Shown here one piece after another: positions 36,734 through 46,086 of a stretch of 64,000 bases of DNA; position 1 is the stretch's first letter; each line of letters opens with the position of its first letter. Made by a program: the position numbers and the translations under genes. Source of the DNA: Polynucleobacter sp. MG-Unter2-18 (GTDB lineage: Bacteria > Pseudomonadota > Gammaproteobacteria > Burkholderiales > Burkholderiaceae). Below the pieces are notes generated by a model. That model saw only the letters and a program-made list of their open reading frames with translations, was not told where the DNA came from and did no database searches. Location of the stretch: positions 1,438,192 through 1,502,191 of the forward strand of contig NZ_CP061302.1 of the NCBI RefSeq assembly GCF_018687675.1. The letters are read 5' to 3'.

Positions 36734-37984
36734 ATGACATTCACAATTGTTTTTCTAATCGCCTTCATCGCCAGCTTTGGTTTACGCCACTGGTTATCCC
36801 AACGCCAAATTCGGCACGTCGCTATCAACCGCGATATGGTGCCTACTGAGTTTGCATCTCAGATCTCTTTGACCGAACATCAAAAGGCTGCCGACTATAC
36901 GATTGCCAAATTGCGCCTAGGTATTTTGGAGAATGGCGTCAGTGCAATTATCTTGATCGGCTTCACGCTCTTAGGTGGATTGCAGATTTTAAATCTATCA
37001 CTTCTGCAGCTATTAGGCGAAGGCATTGCTCAGCAAATGGCCCTGCTAATATCCATTGTCTTGATCTCCGGAATCCTGGATCTGCCCTTCTCTTGGTACA
37101 AACAGTTTTACTTAGAAGAGCGCTTTGGTTTTAATCGCATGAACGGCAAACTCTTTTTTAGCGATATGTTCAAGGGCTTGGGTGTTGGTGGCGCAATTGG
37201 CGTTCCACTTCTCTGGGTCATCCTCAGTCTGATGGCTCAAGCAGGTGACTTTTGGTGGCTGTGGGCATGGGGTGTACTCACTGTATTTAGTCTATTAATG
37301 CAGTGGATATTTCCGACCTTCATTGCTCCGATCTTTAATAAGTTTCAAGCGCTAGAAGAGGGGCCGCTAAAGACGCAAATCGAAGCCTTATTAAGCCGCT
37401 GTGATTTTGCCAGCCAAGGTCTGTTCGTCATGGATGGTAGCAAGCGCAGTGCGCACGGTAATGCATTTTTTGCGGGCATGGGCAAAGCGAAGCGTATTGT
37501 CTTTTTTGATACCTTGATTGAGAAGCTCAATCCCGGCGAAGTAGAGGCCGTTCTGGCTCATGAGCTTGGTCACTACAAGTGCAACCATATCCGCAAGCGT
37601 TTGCTAGTTTCCTTTGCTATCAGCTTTTTGACATTTGCACTCTTGGGATGGATTAGCACCCAGCCGTGGTTCTATGCCGATCTGGGTGTGATGCCCAACC
37701 TCAATGGCTATAACGGTGGCTTGGCTTTAGCACTCTTCATGCTCGTTGCACCAGTGTTTAGCTTCTTCCTGACGCCGCTGTCTAGCTTGGCATCACGTAA
37801 ACATGAATATGAGGCAGATGGTTTTGCTGCAGATAAATCTTCTGCGAGTGATTTAATTTCTGCCTTAGTGAAGCTCTATCAAGATAATGCGTCAACCCTA
37901 ACGCCAGATCCGATCTATACCGCTTTTTATAGTTCGCATCCACCAGCTCCATTACGCATTGCCAATCTCAAGCGCTTTAACTAA
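36734..37984 (+). CDS. M48 family membrane zinc peptidase (Ste24/CAAX-protease-like)
   Basis: This 416-residue inner-membrane metalloprotease has several hydrophobic segments (about 1-20, 70-90, 100-118, 150-170, 176-198, 290-310, 328-350). The zinc site is HELGH at 276-280 with the third ligand Glu360 in EYEADGFAA. Layout and length agree with the Ste24/CAAX-type rather than the shorter HtpX. Bacterial members are thought to clear membrane proteins; there is no prenylation here, so no CAAX function is implied. The gene is followed by rsgA 22 nt away, an arrangement I recognise from related bacteria. Confidence 0.9.
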   Translation: MTFTIVFLIAFIASFGLRHWLSQRQIRHVAINRDMVPTEFASQISLTEHQKAADYTIAKLRLGILENGVSAIILIGFTLLGGLQILNLSLLQLLGEGIAQQMALLISIVLISGILDLPFSWYKQFYLEERFGFNRMNGKLFFSDMFKGLGVGGAIGVPLLWVILSLMAQAGDFWWLWAWGVLTVFSLLMQWIFPTFIAPIFNKFQALEEGPLKTQIEALLSRCDFASQGLFVMDGSKRSAHGNAFFAGMGKAKRIVFFDTLIEKLNPGEVEAVLAHELGHYKCNHIRKRLLVSFAISFLTFALLGWISTQPWFYADLGVMPNLNGYNGGLALALFMLVAPVFSFFLTPLSSLASRKHEYEADGFAADKSSASDLISALVKLYQDNASTLTPDPIYTAFYSSHPPAPLRIANLKRFN

Positions 37985-38006
37985 GCAGTTTGGAATTGTT
38001 TAGTTA

Positions 38007-39020
38007 ATGGAACAATTTCATGCGCTACTGACTGCCTCTTATGGAAGGCATTATTTAGCGCAGCGTTTAGTGAAAGATGAGTACGGAAATGAATCTCCTA
38101 CCGGTGAATTAATTCAAGTCAGCACTCCAGCAAAGCAGCATATTGGCGCCGTGGGTGATCGCATGTTGTTGGAAATGACATCGGTTGATCAAGCCCGAAT
38201 TATTCGTATCGAACCACGAGAAAATTTACTCTACCGATCTGATGCTTTTAAAAGCAAACTCATTGCTTCCAATGTCGATCAAATATTGGTCGCACTAGCT
38301 ACGCAACCAGCCTTCTCTCCCGATCTTTTGGGAAGAGCCGTTGTTGCCGCAGAGACCAATCAAATTGATTTGCATATCTTGCTGAACAAATGCGATCTCA
38401 AGGATAACTTGGAGCATGCTCGCAAGATTATTGCGCCTTATGCTCGTATGGGCTATCCCGTTACTGAGGTATCAGCCAAATTTGATCAAGCCTCTATCGA
38501 AGCATTGCGCCCTGCCATTTGTGGCAAAGTATCTGTGTTCGTGGGCCAATCTGGCATGGGCAAATCTAGCCTACTCAATGCCTGGGTTCCTAATGCAGCA
38601 GCGATTACTCAAGAGTATTCAGTTCGCCTAGACACTGGTAAACACACTACAACCGCTTGCCGCTACTTTGAGCTACCAGAGGCTTGGGGGCGTGATGCTA
38701 AAGGCAAATTGGGTGCTTTAATCGATTCCCCAGGCTTTCAGGAATTTGGCTTGGCGCACATGTCGGTTAGCGAGCTAGAGCATGCTTTTAGGGAGTTTCA
38801 TGAGCTACTAGGCAAGTGTCGCTTTCACAACTGTGCGCACCAATCAGAGCCAGATTGTGCAATACGAGAAGCTGTCGACAAAAATGAAATAGCGCCAGAA
38901 AGATTGGCGCTATTTAGGCAGTTGCGTTCAGACTCAAAAACTGCCGATACGCAGATTCAGGGGATCAGCCAAGCCAAAGAGCGATGGTCAGCATTAGCAA
39001 TAAAGCCATCCAAGCGATAA
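38007..39020 (+). CDS. rsgA: Ribosome small subunit GTPase RsgA
   Basis: RsgA checks late 30S assembly near helix 44 and releases RbfA. The 337-residue protein has an N-terminal OB fold, a circularly permuted GTPase domain with G4 NKCD at 127-130, G1 GQSGMGKS at 180-187 and G3 DSPGF at 240-244, and a C-terminal zinc site with Cys271, Cys276, His278 and Cys284. The ATG is at 38007. Its last 56 nt overlap the 3' end of the convergent CbiB-like gene, so the two transcripts share complementary ends. Confidence 0.96.
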   Translation: MEQFHALLTASYGRHYLAQRLVKDEYGNESPTGELIQVSTPAKQHIGAVGDRMLLEMTSVDQARIIRIEPRENLLYRSDAFKSKLIASNVDQILVALATQPAFSPDLLGRAVVAAETNQIDLHILLNKCDLKDNLEHARKIIAPYARMGYPVTEVSAKFDQASIEALRPAICGKVSVFVGQSGMGKSSLLNAWVPNAAAITQEYSVRLDTGKHTTTACRYFELPEAWGRDAKGKLGALIDSPGFQEFGLAHMSVSELEHAFREFHELLGKCRFHNCAHQSEPDCAIREAVDKNEIAPERLALFRQLRSDSKTADTQIQGISQAKERWSALAIKPSKR

Positions 39021-39924
39021 CTAAACGCCACACTAAGCCTACGGCAGAACGCATGGTGCGCTCATTTGGCTCCAGACCCACTTCGTAAAAAACAGGCTCT
39101 CCAGCTTCAGCCATACGCAAAGCTTCATCGCTATCAGGCTCGCTCATAGGCTCGCCTAAGCGAACACCTAAGGCACCACTTCCGGATGCCAAGATCACAG
39201 CTGACAGAGAGTCAGACCATTTGCCAGTTAGGTGACGCCATGCATAGACAGCGCCTTCAAAGTTACCCACAATCGCAAAGCCCATTGCAGTGATGCGTGC
39301 AGGTACCCAATCTAATACGTAAAAGAAATGGCGCGCTGACTCACTCAAATTAAAGTCGCCTTTTTGTGACCAGCGCTGAGCAGCAGTATCCGCCAAGCGA
39401 TACAACACTACGCCTGCAGGACCCATCGGCATTAAGAACCAGAACAGCACACCAAATACATGATGGTGCGAACCAATGATGGCACGCTCTAATGCAAGTG
39501 AAATCACTTCAGTTTCAGTGAGATTGGAAGCATCTAATTCAGGGCCATACCACTGCGCCAGTGCTAAACGAGCTGCAGGCAAATCATGGTTTGCAATGGC
39601 CTCATGAACTAGCGTGAAAGAGTGGCTAAATTGGCGAAAGCCAAAAAATAGATAGGCAATCAACACATTCCATAGGAATCCCAGAATTGGGAAGGTCACC
39701 ATGAAGACTACATACAGCACGAAGACTAGGAATGTGGGCAGAATGAACGCCACCAAACAGGCCATGCGCGCACCTACAGGACTTGCACCTTGTTCAGTCT
39801 TGCCGCCGAATTCTCCAGCAACCCAATCAAGCCAGCGAGCGCTCATGCGCGCGATCCAATGATTTGACGTTACTGGGCGATATTGCTCAGCAATGAGTGC
39901 GAAGAGAATAGAAAAGAAAGTCAT
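38965..39924 (-). CDS. CobD/CbiB-family membrane protein
   Basis: This 319-residue integral membrane protein resembles the CobD/CbiB and AmpE group. It has hydrophobic segments at about 55-78, 83-100, 155-180 and 299-318. CbiB couples aminopropanol to cobyric acid, but no cobalamin genes lie nearby and a paralogue with another role is widespread in betaproteobacteria, so I do not assign the enzymatic step. Its start overlaps the Nudix gene by 4 nt, forming a two-gene operon, and its 3' end overlaps rsgA by 56 nt. Confidence 0.78.
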   Translation of the reverse strand: MTFFSILFALIAEQYRPVTSNHWIARMSARWLDWVAGEFGGKTEQGASPVGARMACLVAFILPTFLVFVLYVVFMVTFPILGFLWNVLIAYLFFGFRQFSHSFTLVHEAIANHDLPAARLALAQWYGPELDASNLTETEVISLALERAIIGSHHHVFGVLFWFLMPMGPAGVVLYRLADTAAQRWSQKGDFNLSESARHFFYVLDWVPARITAMGFAIVGNFEGAVYAWRHLTGKWSDSLSAVILASGSGALGVRLGEPMSEPDSDEALRMAEAGEPVFYEVGLEPNERTMRSAVGLVWRLVIAWMALLLMLTIALWLG

Positions 39925-40658
39925 ACTTTTAATAAATGATAAAGGTTACGCAACATTCCAGCAGTAGCACCCCAGATAAAACGATTTTCATAAGGCATTG
40001 AATAAAACCGACGACTACCCTGATCACTCTCCCAGACCCGCACTTGATGATTTGCAGGATCCATTAAAAAATGTAAAGGCACTTCAAAAACATCCGCCAC
40101 TTCAAATACGTCTAATGCATATTCTGCCTGAGGTTTTACCAAGCCCACAACCGGCGTCACACTATATCCTGAAACCGTTAAATATTGAGGTAAATGACCA
40201 ATGATCTCCACCCCCTGAGGATTCAAGCCGATTTCCTCTTCACTTTCTCGCAAAGCGGTGTGATTGGGATCGAAATCACTCGGATCCATCCGTCCACCTG
40301 GGAAGCTGATCTGACCGGCATGGTCATGTAGATGGTCGGTTCTTTGGGTGAGCAAGACAAACAGTCCATCACTCTTCAGGAGCAAGGGTATTAAGACAGC
40401 TGCTCGAGTCACTTTTCCAGCGGCCTGCCGCTTGGAAATAATATCCGCAGCGATGACGTGCCGATTCTCATCAGTAATCTCTGGCCGCCAAACAGGAGGA
40501 TTCAGAAAGCGTTGCTTTAGGCTGGATGGGTCCAAATGATGAGCAGTCACTTTGGGCTGATCCGAACAAACCTCATGAATTGGAATCGCCTGCGCATCAA
40601 AATTCAATGGCGTAGCAATACTCAGTTTTGGCTCTTGGGGTTTGAAATTCTTTGGCAT
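39921..40658 (-). CDS. Nudix hydrolase, coenzyme A pyrophosphatase type
   Basis: This 245-residue Nudix enzyme probably splits CoA and its derivatives into 4'-phosphopantetheine and ADP. The CoA-specific block LLTQRTDHLHDHAGQISFPGG (about 102-122) directly precedes a Nudix box ending in RESEEEIGL (137-145), which is the arrangement of the NudL/PCD1 type. The N-terminal 70 residues are an extension also seen in Burkholderiales homologues. The ATG is at 40658. It overlaps the following CbiB-like gene by 4 nt and is cut off from rplS by a terminator. Confidence 0.87.
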   Translation of the reverse strand: MPKNFKPQEPKLSIATPLNFDAQAIPIHEVCSDQPKVTAHHLDPSSLKQRFLNPPVWRPEITDENRHVIAADIISKRQAAGKVTRAAVLIPLLLKSDGLFVLLTQRTDHLHDHAGQISFPGGRMDPSDFDPNHTALRESEEEIGLNPQGVEIIGHLPQYLTVSGYSVTPVVGLVKPQAEYALDVFEVADVFEVPLHFLMDPANHQVRVWESDQGSRRFYSMPYENRFIWGATAGMLRNLYHLLKV

Positions 40659-40675
40659 CTGCTTTTATTTTAGGG

Positions 40676-40703
40676 CAATAAAAAAGGCAGCCTAGGCCGC
40701 CTT
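40676..40703 (-). terminator. Terminator of the rpsP-rimM-trmD-rplS operon
   Basis: On the minus strand an eight-pair stem (AAGGCGGC with GCTGCCTT, one G-T pair) closes the loop CTAG and is followed by TTTT then ATT. It starts 21 nt after the rplS stop at 40725. Confidence 0.87.
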
Positions 40704-40724
40704 CTTTTTGGATTAAAGCAAACC

Positions 40725-41123
40725 TTATTCCGCTGCTGTCTCAGCAACTGCCTTGACTTTGCGAGCAGGAAGCTTCTCTTTAATACGTGCAGACTTACCT
40801 GAACGATCACGCAAGTAGTACAACTTCGCGCGACGCACATCACCACGACGTTTCACTTCAATGCTAGCGATCAAGGGTGAGTAAGTTTGGAATGTACGCT
40901 CTACACCTTCGCCAGATGAAATCTTGCGAACGATAAAGCTAGAATTCAGTCCGCGATTGCGCTTAGCAATCACAACGCCTTCAAAGGCCTGGGTACGCTT
41001 ACGTGTACCCTCAACTACGTTTACGCCAACAACTACTGTATCGCCAGGAGCGAAAGCAGGAAGTACTTTGTTAGCACTTAGGCGAGCAATTTCTTCTTGC
41101 TCAATTTTTTCGATCAAATTCAT
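40725..41123 (-). CDS. rplS: 50S ribosomal protein L19
   Basis: L19 sits at the interface of the two ribosomal subunits. The 132-residue protein has the family's [16 protein letters not shown] and [17 protein letters not shown] stretches and then [12 protein letters not shown]. It is the last gene of rpsP-rimM-trmD-rplS, as in nearly all bacteria. An alanine/lysine-rich tail (KAVAETAAE) makes it about 15 residues longer than the E. coli protein. An AAGGA Shine-Dalgarno precedes the ATG. The 126-nt gap between trmD and rplS shows no clear promoter to me. Confidence 0.97.
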   Translation of the reverse strand: MNLIEKIEQEEIARLSANKVLPAFAPGDTVVVGVNVVEGTRKRTQAFEGVVIAKRNRGLNSSFIVRKISSGEGVERTFQTYSPLIASIEVKRRGDVRRAKLYYLRDRSGKSARIKEKLPARKVKAVAETAAE

Positions 41124-41249
41124 TATTAATCCTTAAACATCTTGTCAGCGTTTAATCCCGAGATTTTCATCAACGGACCAGACAGAGGATGCAGTTAAAA
41201 CCATTTCACTAAATCAAAACACAAACACTTCATTCAAAACCATAATTAC

Positions 41250-41996
41250 TTACAGCGTTCGAAGAAATTGCTCATCTTCTTTACTTAGCAACCCATTAGC
41301 TCTTGCCGATTTAATTAAATCAGGTCTGAGCCTTAGCGTCAGCTCTAGAGACTTTTGCCGACGCCAGTCCGCTATTTTAGCGTGATGTCCGCCTAAAAGC
41401 ACGTCCGGAACGGATAAATTTTCATATATTTCAGGGCGGGTGTAGTGCGGATAGTCCAAAAGACCATTCATGAAGCTATCCTGAATGGCAGAATCCCCAT
41501 CGCCTAAGGCGCCTGGAATGAGGCGAATAACTGCATCCATCATGGTCATGGCAGGCAATTCACCACCAGAAACCACGAAATCACCCATCGAAAGCTGTAA
41601 ATCAACGTTTCGATCAATAAAACGCTGGTCAACAGCCTCATAACGACCGCAAATGAAGGTTAAATTACCGTAATTGAGGATATCTTTCGCTATCCTCTGA
41701 GAAAAGACCTCTCCTTGAGGGGCAAGGAGGCAAATTGGACCAGAAGCAACATTTTGAGACTGATGAGCCTCTTTAATAGCAAATAAAGTATCTTCCAAAG
41801 GTTTTGCCATCATGACCATGCCAGGGCCACCACCATATGCTCGATCATCCACAGTCTTACGGGGATCGGAGCAGTAATCCCGAGGATTCCAAAGATTGAT
41901 ATTGGCCAGACCTTGTTCGTAGGCACGTCCAGTAATACCCCACTGCGTTAAAGCAGAGAACATTTCAGGAAATAAGGTGACTACATCAAAGCGCAT
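41250..41996 (-). CDS. trmD: tRNA (guanine-N1-)-methyltransferase TrmD
   Basis: TrmD methylates G37 of tRNAs next to the anticodon, preventing frameshifts. The 248-residue SPOUT enzyme begins [20 protein letters not shown] and has the GGGPGMVMM loop and the deep trefoil knot around [15 protein letters not shown] [19 protein letters not shown] with [15 protein letters not shown]. The ATG is at 41996, 24 nt after the rimM stop. Standard member of the operon. Confidence 0.97.
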   Translation of the reverse strand: MRFDVVTLFPEMFSALTQWGITGRAYEQGLANINLWNPRDYCSDPRKTVDDRAYGGGPGMVMMAKPLEDTLFAIKEAHQSQNVASGPICLLAPQGEVFSQRIAKDILNYGNLTFICGRYEAVDQRFIDRNVDLQLSMGDFVVSGGELPAMTMMDAVIRLIPGALGDGDSAIQDSFMNGLLDYPHYTRPEIYENLSVPDVLLGGHHAKIADWRRQKSLELTLRLRPDLIKSARANGLLSKEDEQFLRTL

Positions 41997-42020
41997 ATTA
42001 GAGATTAATGACTTTTCTGA

Positions 42021-42584
42021 TTACCAGTCGGGCTGCCAGTCTAGGGTAATCAGCCTATTAGGCAAGTCAACATTTTGCACTGCTTCTTTTACAAAAGGTA
42101 CTAACTGTTTTACTGTTTTGGTTTGTGCATCGCCAAGAGAAATGATTCCATGAGCGCCGTTATCGTTAACTTCAATCACCTCACCCAGACCCTCTCCCTG
42201 CAGATTGATTGCCTTACAACCGATCAGGTCAACCCAGTAGTAACTATCACTATCCGTCTTGGGAAACACCTCACGCGCAACTAAGATGCGAGCACCTTTT
42301 AAGGCTTCGGCCTGATCGCGATCAGAAATACCATCCAAGGCAATTACTACCGTACCGCTATGCATCTTGGCCTGCTTCACCTTGAAAAGCTTTAATGAAG
42401 CCTGCTCATGAGAAACGGCAACACCAGCACTCCGACGAGGAATGAGAGATAACCAAAGTTCTTTGCTAGATAAGAGAGCTACCGGATCGGGAGAATGAGG
42501 GCGAACCTTAATCTGACCCTGTAAGCCTTGAGCGTCTTGAACTGCACCGAGCTCAATCAAATCATTTAGGGAAGGTGTATTCAT
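42021..42584 (-). CDS. rimM: 16S rRNA processing protein RimM
   Basis: RimM helps maturation of the 30S head and binds S19. I start at ATG 42584 (187 residues), because a very strong Shine-Dalgarno, GGAGGTG, lies 8 nt before it; the longer open frame starts with TTG inside that region. The N-terminal beta-barrel begins with LGAVQDAQGLQGQIKVRP, and the PRC-barrel domain with YYWVDLIGCKA and GAHGIIS-like sequences follows. It is the second gene of the rpsP operon. Confidence 0.94.
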   Translation of the reverse strand: MNTPSLNDLIELGAVQDAQGLQGQIKVRPHSPDPVALLSSKELWLSLIPRRSAGVAVSHEQASLKLFKVKQAKMHSGTVVIALDGISDRDQAEALKGARILVAREVFPKTDSDSYYWVDLIGCKAINLQGEGLGEVIEVNDNGAHGIISLGDAQTKTVKQLVPFVKEAVQNVDLPNRLITLDWQPDW

Positions 42585-42677
42585 ATTGAAATCACCTCCA
42601 CTCCCCAAATAACACTACTAGTAAATTCTGCTACCAAAGACTTTATCGAGAAGAGAAGGTCTTTGGATTTAAAGGCT

Positions 42678-42923
42678 TTAAACCGCAGGATTGTTTTTGA
42701 TTAAACGAACTACAGTTGGAGAAATCTGCGCGCCAACACCAGTCCAATAGGTCAAACGATCTTGAGCAATACGCATTGCTTGCTCTGTCGCTGCTGCCTG
42801 TGGATTGAAGTAACCAATACGCTCGATAAAGTTCGAGTCGCGACGATTGCGCTTGTCTGTAGCCACGATGCTATAAAAAGGGCGCTTCTTTGAACCGCCG
42901 CGTGCCAGTCGAATGACGACCAT
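42678..42923 (-). CDS. rpsP: 30S ribosomal protein S16
   Basis: S16 is an early-binding protein of the small subunit. The 81-residue protein begins [29 protein letters not shown], the characteristic family start, and includes [10 protein letters not shown]. An AAGGA Shine-Dalgarno precedes the ATG. It is first in the operon with rimM, trmD and rplS. The promoter should be in the 252-nt gap that separates it from the divergent META-domain gene; I saw no convincing -35/-10 pair there. Confidence 0.97.
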
Positions 42924-43175
42924 ACTTATTCCTTAAAATCTAAAATGAAAACAGGTTGATTACAACCCAATGAAATTACTACAAAATCTTGGGCTCCAAC
43001 TAAAGCGCAAATTAACAAAACAAATGCACGGTATAGCGGAAAACCTCATATTCTAGACGAAAACCCCTACTTGATCCACCTATTTAAGTGAACGCCTCTT
43101 TGGCTTCAACAGTAGAATGGTACCCAGTGAAATATAAAATTATTATTAAAAACAATAGCTTACAGAAATTTTGTC

Positions 43176-43700
43176 ATGAGAATAGCCACTTTTAGACCAT
43201 TCAAAGGCCCTATAGAGCGCTTTTTTCTCATTCTTTCTTGCTGTGGTTTGGGTTTTTTGACGGCCTGCGCCAATGTGATTCCACCCTGCTCCGCCAAAAC
43301 CAGCCCTCCGAGCAGTGAGTTTCGCAATACCAAATGGGAGCTTGTTCGATGGAATCTCGCACCGAACAGCAAAGGGGAGGTGCGTGCCCGACAAATTCCC
43401 CAAGGTGACAATAGCAACCCTATCCAAATCATTTTTGATGCCAATGGTGAGCGTGTGAGCGGATCAACTGGGTGCAATCGCTTTACTGCACGCATCACCG
43501 AAGATGCCAAAGGCTTTACGCTAGATCAAATCGCCAGTACAAAAATGGCCTGCGCACCCCAACGCATGGAATTAGAAAATGACTTCCTCTATGAATTAAA
43601 TGATTACCGCACGATTGTGCGCAACGGCGATCAACTACTCATGATTGGCGCGGATCGAGAAGTCTTAAGTTTTATGCAAAAAAGCAATTCATCAAAATAA
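43176..43700 (+). CDS. META-domain (DUF306/HslJ-like) lipoprotein
   Basis: This 174-residue protein has an N-terminal hydrophobic stretch ending in the lipobox LTAC with lipidated Cys31, so it should be a lipoprotein. The rest (about 50-170) is a META domain, recognised by NTKWELV, FDANGERVSGSTGCNRF and ASTKMAC, as in heat-inducible HslJ of E. coli, a protein linked to novobiocin resistance. Function is not known. It stands between the divergent rpsP operon and a small membrane protein gene in the same direction, 42 nt downstream. Confidence 0.85.
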   Translation: MRIATFRPFKGPIERFFLILSCCGLGFLTACANVIPPCSAKTSPPSSEFRNTKWELVRWNLAPNSKGEVRARQIPQGDNSNPIQIIFDANGERVSGSTGCNRFTARITEDAKGFTLDQIASTKMACAPQRMELENDFLYELNDYRTIVRNGDQLLMIGADREVLSFMQKSNSSK

Positions 43701-43742
43701 AAAATGGCTCACTATTGCATTAGCCCATCACTGAAAGTCTGA

Positions 43743-44189
43743 ATGAAAAAATATAAACTCCTATTCTGCTCACTCGGATTATTTTTTCCCGGAACTGGCT
43801 TGAACTGTTTTTATTTACAAGGATTGAAATCCTTTTGGGGTTTGGCACAATTATTTTCTTTTATCGGCGGAATCGCTGGTTGGTTGATTCTCAAAGATAC
43901 GCACTTTCATTCTGCACCGGGTTGGGTACTCATCACCTTCGGCTTCATTACCCTTGAAGCTAGTTGGTTAACCACCATCACTTATGGCTTACGCGCAGAT
44001 GAAAAGTGGGATGCCCAATTTAATCCAGGCCTAGACCCTAGCAGAGCTACTCAGTCTGGTTGGCCAGTTGTACTGACGGTGATTTTTTCTTTGGTCCTTG
44101 GTGCCGGTGTAATGATGACCTTCTTAGCGATTGCATTCGAACAATTTTTCATCTCCCAACTTCAGGAAGCAAGAAAGCTATCCCAGTAA
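43743..44189 (+). CDS. Small membrane protein with a TM2-like N-terminus, unknown function
   Basis: This 148-residue protein has about four hydrophobic segments (about 5-20, 28-48, 58-80, 107-130). The N-terminal stretch FPGTGLNCFYLQG followed by FWGLAQLF is reminiscent of TM2 domains, in which a short amphipathic turn connects two helices, although the match is loose. No function can be given. It follows the META lipoprotein gene by 42 nt and probably shares its transcript. Its stop codon lies within the loop of the following terminator hairpin. Confidence 0.7.
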   Translation: MKKYKLLFCSLGLFFPGTGLNCFYLQGLKSFWGLAQLFSFIGGIAGWLILKDTHFHSAPGWVLITFGFITLEASWLTTITYGLRADEKWDAQFNPGLDPSRATQSGWPVVLTVIFSLVLGAGVMMTFLAIAFEQFFISQLQEARKLSQ

Positions 44190-44207
44190 TGCGGATAGCT
44201 TTTTCGG
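44174..44207 (+). terminator. Terminator overlapping the end of the small membrane protein gene
   Basis: AAAGCTATCC (44174-44183) pairs with GGATAGCTTT (44193-44202), followed by a T run. The gene's last codons form the 5' arm and its stop codon (44187-44189) is in the nine-base loop. Confidence 0.85.
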
Positions 44208-44245
44208 TAGATAACTTGTGATAGACAGCGTCAGTTATTTAAATC

Positions 44246-46033
44246 TTAAAACTGCTCCGCTGTCAGTGCATTAGTGGATTGACCGCTCTCTAAGATCGAA
44301 GTTGCCAGAGCTTGAGATTGTGGCAATAGATTTTCCGCAAAGAAGCGTGCCGTAGCAATCTTGGCGTCATAGAAATTTGGGTCTCCTGCACGCAACTCTT
44401 GTGCAGCCAGTAAAGCACGTGCCATTTGCCACGCGCCCAATACTAGGCCACATAAACGCAAGTAAGCAAAACTCCCCGCATACACTGCCTTGATGTCTGT
44501 TTTAGCATTCGCCACAATGTAAGCCACGGAAGCTTCAAACGCTTCTCGCGCTGGAGTTAACTGCTTCAATACCGCCTTTGCATCTGCGCTGCCGCTACTT
44601 GCTAAATCTTTTTCAGTTTGCTGGATTCTGCCTGAGAACAGCTTCGCAGTTGCGCCACCATCACGCACCGTCTTTCTACCAATCAAATCATTCGCCTGTA
44701 TTGCCGTAGTGCCCTCATAGATCGTCAGAATGCGAGCATCCCGATAGTGTTGCGCTGCGCCCGTCTCCTCAATAAAGCCCATACCACCGTGCACTTGAAC
44801 ACCCAAACTCGCAACGTCGATCGACATCTCAGTTGAAAAGCCTTTGACAATCGGTACCAAGAATTCATATACGGCTTGATTCTGCTTACGCGCTGCTTCA
44901 TCAGGCGAGGCATGCTGTGCATCGTAAGCAGCTGCCGCGTAATACGCTAGGGCTCTAGAGGCTTCAATGTAGCCGCGCATAGTCATCAACATCCGCTTCA
45001 CATCAGGCTGATGAATAATGGTTACAGGGCCTGGAGAGCCCTCTAGATCACGACTCTGAACGCGGTCTTTGGCATATTGAACTGCTTTTTGATATGCACG
45101 CTCTGCAACTGCAATACCCTGCATACCCACCGCAAAGCGAGCTGCATTCATCATGACGAACATGTATTCCAGGCCACGATTTTCTTCGCCAACCAAGTAA
45201 GCGGTAGCGCCACCATGATCGCCAAACTGTAAGACTGCAGTTGGGCTGGCCTTAATGCCCAGCTTGTGCTCAATCGAGACGCAGTGCACATCATTACGCT
45301 CACCTAGCGAACCATCGGCGTTTACCAAAAACTTCGGTACTACAAATAAGGAAATGCCCTTCACACCTTCTGGCGCATCTGGTGTTCTAGCTAGTACAAG
45401 ATGGACGATATTTTTCGCCATGTCGTGCTCACCATAGGTGATATAAATCTTGGTACCAAAAATTTTGTATGTGCCATCCGCTTCAGGAACTGCGCGAGAA
45501 CGCACCATGGATAGGTCTGAGCCTGCTTGGGGCTCAGTAAGGCACATGGATCCAGTCCAGTCCCCGGAGATCATTTTAGGCACATAGCGCTCTTGTAACT
45601 CTGGACTCGCTGCAGTCAATAAAGCCTCAATCGCACCATCCGTCAGCATCGGGCATAAAGCAAAAGACAGGCTTGCCGAGTGGACCATCTCAAAACATGC
45701 CGTAGCAATCAGTTTTGGCAAACCTTGACCACCAAACTCTACGGGGTGCACAACACCTTGCCAGCCTGCTGCAGCAAATTGCTCAAAAGCTTCTTTAAAG
45801 CCAGGAGAAGTAGTGACGACACCAGCCTTTAGTGAGCTAGGTTTTTGGTCGCTCGGCCAATTGAGAGGTGCTACAACATCTTGATTAAATTTGGCAGACT
45901 CTTCCAAAATCACAGGGGCTAAATCTACATCAGCGCCAGCCTCAGCATAAGAAGGATAAGAAACAACTTCAGATAGCCCCGCTAATTCGTTCATCACAAA
46001 TAGCATGTCTTTTACTGGGGCTACATACGGCAT
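44246..46033 (-). CDS. Acyl-CoA dehydrogenase (long, with C-terminal extension)
   Basis: This 595-residue flavoprotein oxidises acyl-CoA to 2-enoyl-CoA and passes electrons to ETF. MCLTEPQAGSDLS is the FAD/substrate block and IYEGTTAIQANDLIGRK is the C-terminal catalytic-region motif; beyond residue about 470 there is the extra helical domain found in the FadE5/PhaJ-associated long acyl-CoA dehydrogenases. An AGGA Shine-Dalgarno lies before ATG 46033. Downstream of etfBA by 53 nt, which supports a dedicated electron path. The chain length cannot be read. Confidence 0.9.
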   Translation of the reverse strand: MPYVAPVKDMLFVMNELAGLSEVVSYPSYAEAGADVDLAPVILEESAKFNQDVVAPLNWPSDQKPSSLKAGVVTTSPGFKEAFEQFAAAGWQGVVHPVEFGGQGLPKLIATACFEMVHSASLSFALCPMLTDGAIEALLTAASPELQERYVPKMISGDWTGSMCLTEPQAGSDLSMVRSRAVPEADGTYKIFGTKIYITYGEHDMAKNIVHLVLARTPDAPEGVKGISLFVVPKFLVNADGSLGERNDVHCVSIEHKLGIKASPTAVLQFGDHGGATAYLVGEENRGLEYMFVMMNAARFAVGMQGIAVAERAYQKAVQYAKDRVQSRDLEGSPGPVTIIHQPDVKRMLMTMRGYIEASRALAYYAAAAYDAQHASPDEAARKQNQAVYEFLVPIVKGFSTEMSIDVASLGVQVHGGMGFIEETGAAQHYRDARILTIYEGTTAIQANDLIGRKTVRDGGATAKLFSGRIQQTEKDLASSGSADAKAVLKQLTPAREAFEASVAYIVANAKTDIKAVYAGSFAYLRLCGLVLGAWQMARALLAAQELRAGDPNFYDAKIATARFFAENLLPQSQALATSILESGQSTNALTAEQF

Positions 46034-46086
46034 AGATGTTCCTATAGATCGGAGGTAAAGAAAGTTAAAGAGGTCTCTTAAATGCC

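Noticed and set aside
43146-43510. Minus-strand frames opposite the META lipoprotein
   Set aside because: They overlap a gene with a clear lipobox and domain, and show no family features.
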